A stretch of DNA of 64,000 nucleotides from Mastigias papua (taxonomy: Eukaryota; Cnidaria; Scyphozoa; Rhizostomeae; Mastigiidae): contig OZ025282.1 in the NCBI GenBank assembly GCA_964019165.1, forward strand, positions 11,730,229 through 11,794,228, given 5' to 3'. The notes under the pieces are model-generated. The model was not told where the DNA came from, made no database searches, and saw nothing but the letters and a program-made list of their open reading frames with translations. The position numbers and the translations under genes were made by a program. Below, one piece after another: positions 42,701 to 56,810 of this stretch. Each line of letters opens with the position of its first letter. The stretch's first letter is position 1.

Positions 42701-43253
42701 TCACTAGATCTACATCAATATGATGGCCAAAAGTTTTTTTCAATTAAAAAATGTTGGTACCTAATATATTGATGGCTAGTTACACTCTTCTGGTCAGCTT
42801 CCCCTCGAGACAAGCAGCAAGATATCCCTCTCTCACATAATATTTATATATATTAAATCAACTCGACAGTCTATAGAAAATAAATGTATAGCTATACGCC
42901 ATTGAGACAGTTTCTTTCAGCAATGTACTTATGTTGCTAGATGGCAACTGCAGTGCTTCGTGACAACTCCACCTGCCTTCATTGGAAGCCTTGCTAGTCC
43001 TCTGACACTCTGCGATGGATAGCAATATTTTACTTGCTCTAATCAAATCAACATTGTGTCCAAGTTTCAAAGTTTCTACGAGAATTCCCTGCATCATCTT
43101 GCAAATTACAGTAGGCCTACCCAGACATTGTCAAGGCCTACGATAAGGTTGATACCATCCAGAGACCAGTGGTGAAAAGGTGAATTATCGATAAATTACA
43201 GGATAAACTAGCTTCTTAAGTGATGATCCGCTGTGGAAAAACTACCAAAGGTG
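39768..43253. other. Unannotated interval
   Basis: The first few hundred bases may be the LINE 5' UTR. Beyond that I recognise no gene, transposon end or RNA. There is a G-tract at about 40692-40701 and generally AT-rich sequence. Short ORFs such as 41457-41684 lack family signatures. Confidence 0.5.
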
Positions 43254-44406
43254 CCTTAGTAATAGTTTCAAAGTGAGATTAGCATTAGTTCCCGTTATTA
43301 CACTACGTAGAGCTATAAAGGCTTTACAAGTTGCAAAAGTGACATTACTGTGCAAATATCAATTATTAGTTCAAAGACAAGTTTTAAAAGGTTAAAGCAT
43401 CATCTAAGCGCATATCTACAATGACAATATGATCTATACTACCTTTTAGCCATCATACACCTATCCATCCTTGTCTTCTACGTGTTTGCATCGATACGTT
43501 ATTTAGGCCCAATGTGAGCAATGACAGTTTATGCATATACTGCCGTATGCTCGTACTTCAGTGCAAGTCGGGAAACTCATGGACCTAATGCCGTTTAAAT
43601 GTTGAGTTGCAGTGCTACAAACAGTTTAGTAATAGTTTACAACTGAGATTAGCAGTAGTTCCAATTATTTCATTATGTAGATCTAGAAACGCTTTACAAG
43701 TTGCAAAAGTGACATTACTGTGCACATACCAATTATTAGTTCAATGACAAGTTTTACGAGATTAAGGTATAATCTAAACGCATATCTACCATTAAACTAT
43801 CATTTATAATACCGTTTGGCCATAATACACAAATCCATTCTTGTTTTTTAAGTGTTTGCAGAGATACGTTATTTAGGCCCAATGTTAGCACTGACAGTTT
43901 ATGCATATACTATGCTCGTACTTCAGTGCAAGTCGGAGAAACTCATGGACTTAATGCCGTTTAAATGTTGAGTTGCAGTGATACGAACGGTTTAGTAATA
44001 GTTTCCAACTGATATTAGCATTAGTTCTCGTTATTACACTCTGTAGAGCTATAAAGGCCTTACAAGTTACAAAACTGACATTACTGTCCACTTACCACTT
44101 ATTAGTTCAAAGACAAGTTTAAGGAGTTTAAGGCATAATCTAAACGCATATCTACCATGAAACTATCATTGATAATACCGTTTGGCCATCATTCACCTAT
44201 CTACTCTTTTTTCTAATTGTATTCATAGATGCGTTGTTTAGGCCGAATGTGAGCAATTACAGTTTATGCATATACTGCGGTATGCTCGTACGTCAGTGCA
44301 AGTTGGGGATACTCATGGACTTAATGCCGTTTAATTGTTGAGTTGCGGTGATGCGAACAGTTTAGTAATAGTTTCCAACTGAGATTAGCATTAGTTCAAG
44401 TTACTA
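43254..44406. repeat. 371-bp satellite array, left block (diverged edge)
   Basis: About three monomers, recognised by TTTAGTAATAGTTTCCAACT, GAGCTATAAAGGCTTTACAA, AAGTGACATTACTGTGCA, CATATCTACCAT and GTTATTTAGGCCCAATGTGA. The copies differ from each other and from the right-hand array (GGCCCAATGTGAGCAATGAC versus GGCCAAATATGAGCAATGAC). Divergence at the edge is typical of satellites homogenised in their interior. The left border is set where similarity starts. Confidence 0.85.
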
Positions 44407-44682
44407 CAATGCCTGCCAAACGTCTTGGAACACTTGCTATGACTTACGCTATAGATGAGCTATAGCAGTCCCAGCCCCGTTAAACAATGTTGTATGAAGC
44501 AAATATGGGCAACTCGATGGCCAAAAGTGATGCGTTTTTTATAGCTACTTGTCTCCGCTATCGATTCAACATTGTTTCAGGGATGGAGGGGGTCTACATT
44601 TTAAGTGGTATGAAGGAGAAGCGGCAGGAGTCTGAAATCAGTACATTTGTGTGGGTGTTCCAACTACTTTTGGCAGGCATTG
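44407..44682 (+). mobile_element. 276-bp Tc1/mariner-like MITE, copy 1
   Basis: Ends CAATGCCTGCCAAACGTCTT and CTACTTTTGGCAGGCATTG are inverted repeats. The sequence is near-identical in layout to 47253-47529 (TTGTATGAAGCAAATATGGG, TCTACATTTTAAGTGGTAT, AAGGAGAAGCGGCAGG), and the ends are like those of the MITE at 11826. No coding capacity. Confidence 0.85.
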
Positions 44683-45850
44683 TCTGAATCTCATATTTAA
44701 GGAGGACAGGAAGTGTTCCAACGATGGATAATACTAAGAGGTTTTCGAGGGTGCTGATTTCATTGTTAGCAGAATCAGAGCCATATCTCCACGGGATCAT
44801 TAGCTTTCGTGCTAATTTGATGTCTTTATATGCAATTTATTGACGAAAAGTCAGAAACATGTCTAGAAATTTCAACTATATTGCAAATGCTGTCAAAAAT
44901 AAATGAAATGCACTGCAATCTCTTCTCTTCATATTATTAGCATATATCGGACATATGAGTAGAATTCTTAGATAAACAGCAGAGAAAATAAATAAACAAG
45001 TTATACGTTTTTATGTCATTGGGGTATCTAAAAATGTATACATTGCAGTACATTACTAGTACAAGTGAGGGAAGTGTAACTGATAATAAGTAGACCTTAT
45101 TCTTTATATATCATTAAAATTATGTAGGGAGTTTCGAGTCTGCAACTTTTGTGCTCAAAGAATTGCCTTTTAAATAACAACCTGAGCTACGTCAACTGGA
45201 AGCGAAATCTGTCCTCTCATGAGATGGGGGATAAAAGCTGAGCCGTTACAAAGCTGAATATTTATATTTGACCGCATGTCCATATTGTACCAGTTAAGAA
45301 AACATTAATAGTAAGCGTAGAAGACTATTTCAGACTCTAATGACACTGCAGTGTCCTTATCACTATGCAGGGATAGTGTGAACGAAGCTTATTTAATTGC
45401 CTACAGTAACGCTGGCACTGAGGTAGTAGGCAGAAACAAGTTCTCCCGTGCAATATTCCAATACTTTCAGTCTGTTACAGCATCAGGGGTTATATTCAAT
45501 CAGTCCAGTGTATGAAGCAGCATAAAACTGGCAGTTACCTCTTTTATATTCCGTGCTATTAGAGAGGATACAAAGATACTTCCATCTTACCCCCACCAAA
45601 CGCCCGAATATCGCTCCGTTATTGACGATCGAGAGATAGAAATCATTTGAAATCATCACTGTTCCTGGAAAACTTTCCGATTTCAAGCACGATGTTGATA
45701 TTCAAAGCCAGAAAGCAGCTATATTCTGTGAATATCGTTGCGCAACATTACTACTACAATAACTATGTCATCAACTCCATAGACACGTAATTGTCCTTCG
45801 CAGTTTGCACACTTCGCATGACTTCATCTTTGTACACAATGGCTACGAGC

Positions 45851-46252
45851 AACGGTCTACAACGGTCTACACTTTCTATAACTCCCACTGTCCCTTCTAG
45901 TGAGAAGTATTACCCCAAAAATGGTTCCCAAACGTTGTGTTTTATGTGCTAGTATGTGCATGTTGTGTATTCTCTGCCGAATAATGAGCATTTTCAGCAA
46001 AATTAGCAAATATCTCAACGGTCTACACTTTTTTGAAAATAAATTTGACCTAGTATTAAACTATTTCACAAAAAGTGTAGACCGTTGACTTTTTCACCTT
46101 TTCCTCGGCAATGGTACAACAACTTTACGCAATCTATTGCATTTGAAATACTCGTTAGAAAAGCTATCTTGTGCATACTTCTCAATGACGAAATCTCTAC
46201 CATAAGATTTATTTTCATTTTCCAAAGTTTGTAGACCGTTATGTAGACCGTT
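45851..46252. repeat. Foldback array: six AACGGTCTACA motifs in mirror-symmetric order
   Basis: Forward copies start at 45851, 45861 and 46017; reverse-complement copies end at 46086, 46240 and 46252. The three nested pairs share one centre near 46051 to within a base. The inner pair extends to AACGGTCTACACTTTTT/AAAAAGTGTAGACCGTT, a 17-bp stem. This resembles a foldback element or MITE with subterminal transposase-binding repeats; no target duplication was established. Confidence 0.75.
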
Positions 46253-46400
46253 GAGATAGTCAGCCATGACGTCAGTCATTATGCAAGTCAGTAGCCTCGA
46301 TAGTAAGAAGAGGGGTTCTATACCTCTGGCATTCATGGACCGGGCTCCTTCTAGAGTAGGCACATTCGCACAAGGAAAAGCAGAGGAACGCATCCCCTTC

Positions 46401-46555
<155 letters not shown>

Positions 46556-47252
46556 TGTATATATAGACATATAGATATTAATATAGGTATCAACGTATAT
46601 AGAAATATAAATATTTATTCATATATATATATAATATAAATATAAATATTTATTCATATATATATTTGTATAAACATATATTTATATATAAAGGTATTTG
46701 CCTATATTTCTATATATTATTTTATACTTATATATTTTTATATGTATATTTATCTATACATGGCTATGCTTTAAATCTCCATGACAGATCTAGCTGATCA
46801 GCTTGAGTTGAAAATCAAATAAAATAGAAAACAGATGCAATGCGCCAGTCAATACTTGATTGAAGCCCTAAAGCTTACCTATTGCTTAGACAATGATGCA
46901 TTGTTGCTACTATAAGATCAATTATAGGTAAACGACTCCGCAACTCTATTATCGAAATACACAAAGAAAAGGTGTAATCAAGTCGATATCTTCTTTTCAT
47001 ATGCTGCTAGAGAGGTTAACTATCTGTTTCATTTGTGAATTTACTTCCTTCATTTGCAATTCATTAGCAAAGAAACATGACACCGAAATCATCATTGAAT
47101 TTAGGGGATTTATCAAGCCCCCTGCCAGTATCTCGGTAAGGTGTTACCAAATTGAGATTTCGTCAGCGGAAATGAAATGAGCGTCCTCAATTACCCCTTG
47201 TTTGGGAAAGGTTGTAGGGCTGTATCGTATAGATTCGAATATAAAACTCAGA

Positions 47253-47529
47253 CAATGCCTGCCAAAAGTCTTGTAACACTTGCTATGATTTACGCTATAG
47301 ATGAGCTATAGCATTCCCTCCCCCGTTAAACAATGTTGTATGAAGCAAATATGGGCAACTCGAAGGCCAAAAGTGATGCGTGCTTTTAAAGCTACTGGTC
47401 TCCCCTATCGACTTAACATTGTGTCAGGGGTGGCGGAGGTCTACATTTTAAGTGGTATCAAGGAGAAGCGGCAGGGGTCTGAAATCAGTACAATTGTGTG
47501 GGAGTTCCAACTACTTTTGGCAGGCATTG
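47253..47529 (+). mobile_element. 277-bp Tc1/mariner-like MITE, copy 2
   Basis: Ends CAATGCCTGCCAAAAGTCTT and CTACTTTTGGCAGGCATTG. Same orientation and near-identical interior as copy 1 at 44407. Its right end abuts satellite sequence through TA; its left end has GA, not TA. Confidence 0.85.
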
Positions 47530-50500
47530 TACACTACGTAGAGCTATAAAGCCTTTACAACTTGCAAAAATGACAATACTGTGCACTTACGAATTATGTG
47601 TTTAAGGACAAGTGTTATTAGGCTAAAGCACAATCTAAAAGCATATCTATCATTAAACTATCATTTATAATAACGCGTGGCCATCATTCACCTATCTACT
47701 CATTTCTCTAAGTGTTTGCATAGATACGTTGTTTAGGCCCAATGTGAGCAATGAGAGTTTATGCATATACTGCCGTAAGCTCGTACGTCAGTGCAAGTTG
47801 GGGACACTCATGGACTTAATGCCGTTTAAATGTTGAGTTGCAGTGATATGAACGGTTTAGTAATAGTTTCCAACTCAGATTTGCATTAGTTCCCGTTACT
47901 ACAATTTGTAGAGTTATAAAGGCTGTAAAAGTTGCCACAGTGACATTACTGTGCACATACCAATTATTATTTCAAAGACAAGTTTAAGGAGTTTAAGGCA
48001 TAATCTAAACGCATCTCTACCATCACACTATCATTCATAACACCGTATGGACATGATACACAAATCTATTCATGATTTCTAAGTTTTTGCATATATACGT
48101 TATATAGGCCAAATGTGAGTAATGACAGTATATGGATATACAGCCGTATGCGCATACCTCCTTGCAAGTTTATGAATCTCATGAACTTAATTCCGTTAAA
48201 TGTTGAGTTGAAGTGATACGAACGGTTTAGTAATAGTTTCCATCTGAGATTAGCATTAGTGTCCGTTACTACAATTTGTAGAGCTATAATGGCTTTACAA
48301 GTTGCCACAGTGACATTATTGGGCACATACAAGATGTTAATTCAAAGACTAGTTATAGGAAGGTAAAGTACAATCTAAACGCATATAAACCATTAACCTA
48401 TCATTTATAATGCCATTTGGCCATCATACACATATCAAATCTTGCTTTCTAAGTCGTTGCATAGATACGTTATTTAGGCCCAATGTGAGCAATGACAGTT
48501 TATGCATATACTGCCGTAGGCTCGTACTTCAGTGCAAGTCGCGAAAACTGATGGACTTAATGCCGTTCAAAGGTTGAGTTGCAGTGATATGAACGGTTTA
48601 GTACTAGCGTCAAACTGAGATTAGCATAAGGTCCCGTTATTACACTATGTAGAGCTATAAAGGCTTTACAAGTTGCAAAAGTGACATTACTGTGAACATA
48701 CCAATTATTAGTTGAAACAGAAGGTTTAAGAGGTTAAGGCATAAGAAAAACGTATATCTACCATTAAACTATCATTTACACTACCGTTTGGCCATCATAT
48801 AGATATCCATTCGTGGTTTCTAAGTGTGTTCATAGATACGGTAGTTAGGCCCAATGTGAGCAATAACAGTATATCCATATACTGCAGTGTCTTCTAAATC
48901 AGTGCAAGTGGGGGAAACTCATGGACTTGGTGCCGGTTAAATGTTGAATTGTAGTGATACTAACGGGTTAGTAATAGTTTCCAACTGAGATTAGCATTAG
49001 TTCAAGTTGCTATACTAAAGTAGAAATATAGAGGCCTTATAGGTTGCACAAATGACAATACGGTGCACTTACGAATTCTGTGTTTAAGGACAAGTGTTAT
49101 TAGGTTAAAGCACAATCTAAATGCATATCTACCAATGCACTATCCTTTATAATATCGCATGGCCAATATTCACCTATCCACTCTTTGTTCTAAGTGCTTG
49201 CATAGATACGATGTTTAGGCCCACTGTGAGCAATGAGAGTTTATGCATACACTGCCGTAAGCTCGTACTTCAGTGAAAGTCTAGAAAACTTATGGACTTA
49301 ATGCCGTTAACATGGTGAATTGGAATGGAACGGACGGTTTAGAAACAGTTTCCAACTGAGATTAGCATTATTTCCCGTTAATACACTCTGTAGAGCTATC
49401 ACGGCTTTACAAGTTGCAAAAATGACATAACTGTGCACATACGAATTGTTAGTTGAAGGACAAGCTTAAGGAGGTTAAGGCATAATCTAAACGTATATCT
49501 ACCATGAAACTATCATTGATGATACCGTTTGGCCTTCATACACCTATCCATTCTTGCTTTCTAACTCTATGCATATATAGGTTATTTAGGCCAAATATGA
49601 GCAATGACAGTATATGAATATACTGCCGTATGCTCGTACTTCAGTGCAAGTCGGAGAAACACGTGGACTAAATGCCGTTTAAATGTTGAGTTGCAGTGAT
49701 ATGAACGGTTTAGTAATAGTTTCAAACTGAGATTAGCATTAGATCTCGTTAATACACTCTGTAGAGCTAATACGGCTTTACAAGTTGCACATGTGACATT
49801 ACTATGTACATACCAATTATTAGTTCAAAGACAAGCTTAAGGAGGTTAAGGCAAAATCTAAACGCATATCTACCATGACACTATCATTGATAATACCGTT
49901 TGGCCATCATACACCTATCCAGCCTTCTTGTCTAACTCTATGCATATATAGGTTATTTAGGCCAAATATGAGCAATGACAGTATATGAATATACTGCCGT
50001 ATGCTCGTACTTCAGTGCAAGTCGGAGAAACACGTGGACTAAATGCCGTTTAAATGTTGAGTTGCAGTGATATGAACGGTTTAGTAATAGTTTCAAACTG
50101 AGATTAGCATTAGATCTCGTTAATACACTCTGTAGAGCTAATACGGCTTTACAAGTTGCACATGTGACATTACTATGTACATACCAATTATTAGTTCAAA
50201 GACAAGCTTAAGGAGGTTAAGGCAAAATCTAAACGCATATCTACCATGACACTATCATTGATACTACCGTTTGGCCATCATACACCTATCCATTCTTGTG
50301 TTCTAACTCTATGCATATATAGGTTATTTAGGCCAAATATGAGCAATGACAGTATATGCATATACTGCCGTATGCTCGTACTTCAGTGCAAGTCGGGGAA
50401 ACACATGGGCGTAATGCCGTTCAAATGTTCAGTTGCAGTGATATGAACTGTTTAGTAATAGTTTCCAACTGAGATTAGCACTAGGTCTCATTATTACACT

Positions 50501-53500
50501 CTGTAGAGCTATAAAGGCTTTACAAGTTGCAAAAATGACATAACTGTGCACTTACCAATTATTAGTTCAAAGACAGGTTTAGGGAGGTTAATGCATAATC
50601 TAAACGCATATCTACCATGAAACTATCATTGATAATACCTTTTGGCCATCATACACCTATCGATACTTGTGATCTACATCTATGCATATACATGTGATTT
50701 AGGCCAAATATGAGCAATTACAGTATATGCATATACTGCCGTATGCTCGTATTTCAGTGTAAGTCGGGGAAACACATGGGCTTAATGCCCTTTCAATGTT
50801 GAGTTGCAGTGATACGAACGGTTTAGTAATAGTTTCCAAGTGAGATTTGCATTAGGTCTCGTTATTACACTCTGTAGAGCTATAAAAGCCTTACAAGTTG
50901 CAAAACTGACATTACTGTGCACTTGCCAATTATTAGTTGAAAGACAAGTTTAGGGAGGTTAAGGCATAATCTAAGCGCATATCTACCATGATACTATCAT
51001 TGATAATACCGTTTGGCCATCATACACCTATCCATTCTTGTTCTCTAAGTCTTTGCATATATAGGTTATTTAGGCCAAATATGAGCAATGACAGTATATG
51101 CATATACTGCCGTATGCTCGTATTTCAGTGCAAGTCGGGGAAACACATGGTCTTAATGCCCTTTCAATGTTGAGTTGCAGTGATACGAACGGTTTAGTAA
51201 TAGTTTCCAAGTGAGATTTGCATTAGGTCTCGTTATTACACTCTGTAGACCTATAAAAGCCTTACAAGTTGCAAAACTGACATTACTGTGCACTTGCCAA
51301 TTATTAGTTCAAAGACAAGTTTAGGGAGGTTAAGGCATAATCTAAGCGCATATCTACCATGAAACTATCATTGATAATACCGTTTGGCCATCATACACCT
51401 ATCCATTCTTGTTCTCTAAGTCTTTGCATATATAGGTTATTTAGGCCAAATATGAGCAATGACAGTATATGCATATACTGCCGTATGCTCGTATTTCAGT
51501 GCAAGTCGGGGAAACACATGGTCTTAATGCCCTTTCAATGTTGAGTTGCAGTGATACGAACGGTTTAGTAATAGTTTCCAAGTGAGATTTGCATTAGGTC
51601 TCGTTATTACACTCTGTAGAGCTATAAAAGCCTTACAAGTTGCAAAACTGACATTACTGTGCACTTGCCAATTATTAGTTCAAAGACAAGTTTAGGGAGG
51701 TTAAGGCATAATCTAAACGCATATCTACCATGAAACTATCTGTGATAATACCGTTTGGCCATCATACACCTATCCATTCTTGTTTTCTAACTATATGCTT
51801 ATATAGGTTAGTTAGGCCAAATATGAGCAATGACAGTATATGCATATCCTGCCGTATGCTTGTTTTTTAATGCAAGGTGGGGAAACACATGGACTAAATG
51901 CCGTTTAAATGTTGAGTTGCAGTGATATGAACTGTTTAGTAATAGTTTCCAACTGAGATTAGCTTTAGTTCTCGTCATTACTCTCTGTAGAACTATAAAC
52001 GCCTTACAAGTTGCAAAACTGACATTACTGTGCATTTACCAATTATTAGGTTATAGACAATGTAAAGGAGATTAAGGCATAATCTAAACTCATATCTACC
52101 ATGAAGCTATCAGTGATAATACCGTTTGGCCATCATACACCTATCCATTCTTGTTTTCTAACTCTATGCATATAAGGTTATTTAGGACAAAAATATGAGC
52201 AATGACAGTATATGCATATACTGCCGTATGCTCGTACTTCAGTGCAAGTCGGGGAAACAGATGGACTTAATGCCGTGTACATGTTGCTTTGCAGTGATAT
52301 GAACGGTTTAGTAATAGTTTCCAACTGAAGTTAGCATTAGTTCTCGTTGTTACACTCTGTAGAACTATTAAAGCCTTACAAGTTGCAAAACTGACATTAC
52401 TGTGCACTTATCAATTATTAGTTTAAAGACAAGTTTATGGAGATTAAGGCATAATCTACACGCATATCTACCATGAAACTATCAGTGATAATACCGTTTG
52501 GCCATCATACACCTATCCATTCTTGTTTTCTAACTCTATGCATATATAGGTTATTTAGGACAAAAATATGAGCAATGACAGTATGTGCATATACTGCCGT
52601 ATGCTCGTACTTCAGTGCAAGTCGGGGATACACATTGGTTTAATTAAGTTTAAATGTCGAGTTGCAGTTATATGAACGGTTTAGTAATAGTTTCCAACTG
52701 AGATTAGCACTAGTTCTCGTCATTACACTCTGTAGAACTATAAAAGCCTTACAAGTTGCAAAACTGACATTACTGTGCATTTACCAATTATTAGGTGATA
52801 GACAAGTGTAAGGACATTAAGGCATAATCTAACCGCATATCTACCATGAAACTATCAGTGATAATACCGTTTGGCCATCATACACCTATCCATTCTTGTT
52901 TTCTAACTCTATGCATATAAAGGTTAGTTAGGAAACAAATATGAGCAATGACAGTGTATGCATATACTGCCGTATGCTCGTACTTTAGTGCAAGTCGGGG
53001 ATACACATGGGGTTAATGAAGTTTAAATATTGAGTTGCAGTGATATGAACGGTTTAGTAATAGTTTCCAACTGAGATTAGCATTAGTTCTCGTTATTACA
53101 CTCACTAGAGATATTACGGCGTTACAAGTTGCAAAACTGACATTACTGTGCACATACGAATTATTAGTTCAAAGACAAGTTTAAGGAGATTAAGGCATAA
53201 TCTAAACTCATAACTACCGTGAAACTATCATTGATAATACCGTTTGGCCATCATACACCTATCCATTCTTGTTTTCTAACACTATGCATATATAGGTTAT
53301 GTAGGAAAAACATATGAGCAATGACAGTATATGCGTATACTGCCGTATGCTCGTACCTCAGTGGAAGTCGGGGAAACACATGGACTACATGCCGTTTAAA
53401 TGTTGAGTTGCAGAGATATGAACGATTTAGTAATAGTTTCCAACTGAGATTGGCATTAGATCTCGTTATTATACTCTGTAGAGCTATTAAGGCCTTACAA

Positions 53501-53967
53501 GGTGCAAAACTGACATTACTGTCCACTTGCCAATTATTAGTTCAAAGACAAGGTTATGGAGTGTAAGTGATAATCTAAACGCATATCTACAATGAAACTA
53601 TCATTGATAATACCGTTTGGCCATCATACACCTATCCATTCTTGTTGTCTAACTCTATGCATATATAGGGTATTTAGGCCAAATATGAGCAATGACAGTA
53701 TATGCATATACTGCCGTATGCTCGTACTTCAGTGCAAGTGGGGGAAACACATGGACTAAATGCCGTTTAAATGTTGAGTTGCAGCGATATGAACGGTTTA
53801 GTAATAGTTTCCAACTGAGATTTGCATTAGATCTCGTTAATACACTGTGTAGAGCTATAAAGGCCTTAGAAGTTGCAAAACTTACCTTACTGTGCACATA
53901 CGAATTATTAGGTAAAAGACAGGTTTAAGGAGATTAAGGCATAATCTAATTTCATATCTACCATGAA
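47530..53967. repeat. 371-bp satellite array, middle block
   Basis: About 17 tandem monomers, unit ~371 bp as measured between equivalent sites (for example 50988, 51359). Landmarks in each unit: ATAATACCGTTTGGCCATCA, ACACCTATCCATTCTTG, ATGAGCAATGACAGTATATG, ACTGCCGTATGCTCGTACTT, TGAACGGTTTAGTAATAGTT and CAAGTTGCAAAACTGACATT. Units near 47.5-49.4 kb are diverged; those from ~49.5 kb on are increasingly alike, with neighbouring units nearly identical at 49.5-50.2 and 50.9-51.7 kb. No gene is seen. Confidence 0.95.
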
Positions 53968-56810
53968 CAGGTGCGGATCCAGAGTAAATTCTGACATTCG
54001 CAAAATCCTCACCTTTAGAAACTACCACGCCCATATGACCACGCCCTACATTTTACCTCATTAAAAATTCAACAACTCAAAATCTTTCCTATATATTGTA
54101 CTTTTTTCTCTCAAAATAAACTTGCATTGTAAAGATAAACTAGCACTGCTAGTATGATTTAGATAGGCTTTTATCTCAATAAGTCAATACACAAAAAGCA
54201 TACCTTCAAACAAAAGGTGAAACCAAATTGATGATGGAATTTTTCAATTCACAATTTAGTTTAAATAATACATTGTTTTCCTGCCATACAAGTCCAGCCA
54301 CACATGTCAAAATTATCAATGTATCAAAAGTGTGTACATAAATGGAAAAATTAACTTACTGTAGGCCACTGAGGCCAATGAATAAAAACTGCTAAGTGCC
54401 TGCCCACAACCTACTTGAGCTACCAAATCTCATGCTTTAGATATACTGACCATCATGGTTTGAACACACTAGATCTGGCAAGCAGAGGCAAAAGAAATGT
54501 AAATTGCCAATGGATTACTTTATACTCATGTGCCTTTTCAAGATTTGGTACCTGGATTGATATTTCTATATTACTGTTCTTCTCTATTATAGCAAAGCCC
54601 CTATAAGTACTTACATGTAATCATCCACTTTCAGCAATATGTTATTCTATTCTTCAAAGATTCAGGAGAAATCTCACCTTCACAGTTCAATAATTTCATG
54701 AAATCATGTAATCATTCTACATAAAGCCTTACTGATCAATTTCACTCAGCTCTACTGTTAATCAGAATCTATTGACATAGAGGACAAAAGACAAAAGGAA
54801 ACTGTCCACAGTGTTCAGAATTTGATAATGAGAGAATTTTGACACCCAATTGAACAAACACATGTGCATGTCTCCACCCATTCAGCAAATTGGCAAATCA
54901 AACTTGCAGCTGGGCATGACTTTTGGTTACCCATGCTTCAGAGAAACTCAACATCTATCCCAATATTTCAACATATAATCCATCTTCAATGTAATTTTGT
55001 TCATTTGACTTAACATACCTATCAAAATTTAGGCAACAACTTCTAGTAAAGTTTTTAAGCAGGTTAAGGGTTTTGGAAATTGCACTTGGTTATGTGTTGT
55101 GATTTGAGGCATTGACAAGAAAGTCTAGTCTAAGAAACATTCAATTCAGGTTTGTATTTGGGTATATCCAATTAAGGTATAACTTGAACTATATGATTTG
55201 GCTTTAGAGATGTCAGTTTTATGGGAGGCAATCCTCAAGCAGACAAAGGCAATTGAGTAGTTATTTTGCAGTATGTTGCAGCTTGAAAAAATAGGTACAA
55301 TACAATAAAAGCTAAAGGGATCACTGTAGTGTAAAAGGGAAAAGGAGATGTGATTGATAATCCTAAGATAACAAATACAGAAAAAGGAGGCAACAATCTT
55401 CCAATATAAAATTTCTGCATGTTTCATTTGTCAGAAATTGTGCATAATTTTTTAGCTATTACTACCAATGCATCACCTGCACTACACTAAGGGTAAACAC
55501 TCTTAAAAATAATTTTTGGAGGCTACTTGTTTCATCACTGATGCTAGACAGGTGAAGTGGATATATGGTGCATATCACTGTAGATAGGGGTAACTAAGAA
55601 TAAAGCTGCTAGTACTAGTGTTGGGGCTTTTCGTTATCTAATAATATTTTCCACTGAAACTTCCCATTACAAGTTCTTGATAAGCAAAGCTGACATATCT
55701 AACGTTCAATCTTACACATTTGAACGCTGTTTAACCACTTCAACTAAAGCCAGACAACCGAAACGTACCAGGCTGTACTGCAAAAGCGATTGTGCATACA
55801 TGACACATACGATCGATAACTATAAAAATAGTAGTTAAATCCGTTAATTTAGCTGACTGAGTCACACAAATGGCATACCACTTTCAGATAGTAATATCAC
55901 ATATTTTATAAATAAAACATAAGTACTAGACATCTTGCAGAATCAACAGGAATCTTCACCTTTTGCTACCAATAGGACCTATGCACCTAGGCCCTCAGTT
56001 GATCATGCAATACCTGCTTCGTGGAAAACTTCAAGAAGTTGCCAATCTTACCCCAGTTCTCCATACACAATGATGATAGTTAAACATCTATCAAAATCTC
56101 TATGATAACCAGAATTTCTTCATATTAACATATCTCTCGTATAACTATTAGCTAATTTACTTGTCAGGTAGGCTCGATCTCACTCGCATGCATTGCCATT
56201 GTATCACGTGTATATGGTGTTCCTATGGCCCATTCCTTGGAGTACAAGTGCCAGTGTACCAGCCCACGCCTCCTTCGTCCCAACATTCGCAACTCGCAAC
56301 GTCCTTACTTATAACTAAGTATAACTTATGAGCTATCTAACATCGTTTAAGGCAACTGCATATTGGAGTCATATTACGCTGTGAGGCCGCATACCCTCTA
56401 TTACAATCCCGGCGACCAAGATTCGCAAGAAGCTTCTTCCCCATACAAAAACAATAAGCTTTTTGATGTTGGCGTTGCGGAGTACATTCCCAAAATGTGG
56501 AGGAACTTCGCAAAATGCTTGGCAACTGACAAGTAAACATTCGCAACTGCCTAGATACCGATAAAGGCTTGTCTGACGGTAGAAAGCGACATTGCTTCGC
56601 AGAGGCAAACACATAAGAAAATATTTACGTAAAGTAACGAGCAAAATCACGGATTGAGGAGCCATAATAGGACTATCGTTGCAATAAGTTTTACCTATTC
56701 TATTAATTTTCTTATCAATTGTCATTTTCTTGTATGAAAAAAGTTTCCTGAAAATCTGACATTCGCATCTGCGAATGTTGCGAATGTCTGGATCCGCCAC
56801 TGACCATGAA
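53960..56810. mobile_element. Non-autonomous hAT transposon inserted in the satellite
   Basis: The 2835-bp element at 53968-56802 begins CAGGTGCGGATCCAGA and ends TCTGGATCCGCCACTG. It is flanked by a perfect 8-bp duplication, ACCATGAA (53960-53967 and 56803-56810), which in intact monomers occurs once. Subterminal GACATTCGCA motifs occur near both ends. I see no hAT transposase motifs, so it must have been mobilised in trans. The remaining interior is AT-rich without recognisable genes. Confidence 0.9.
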
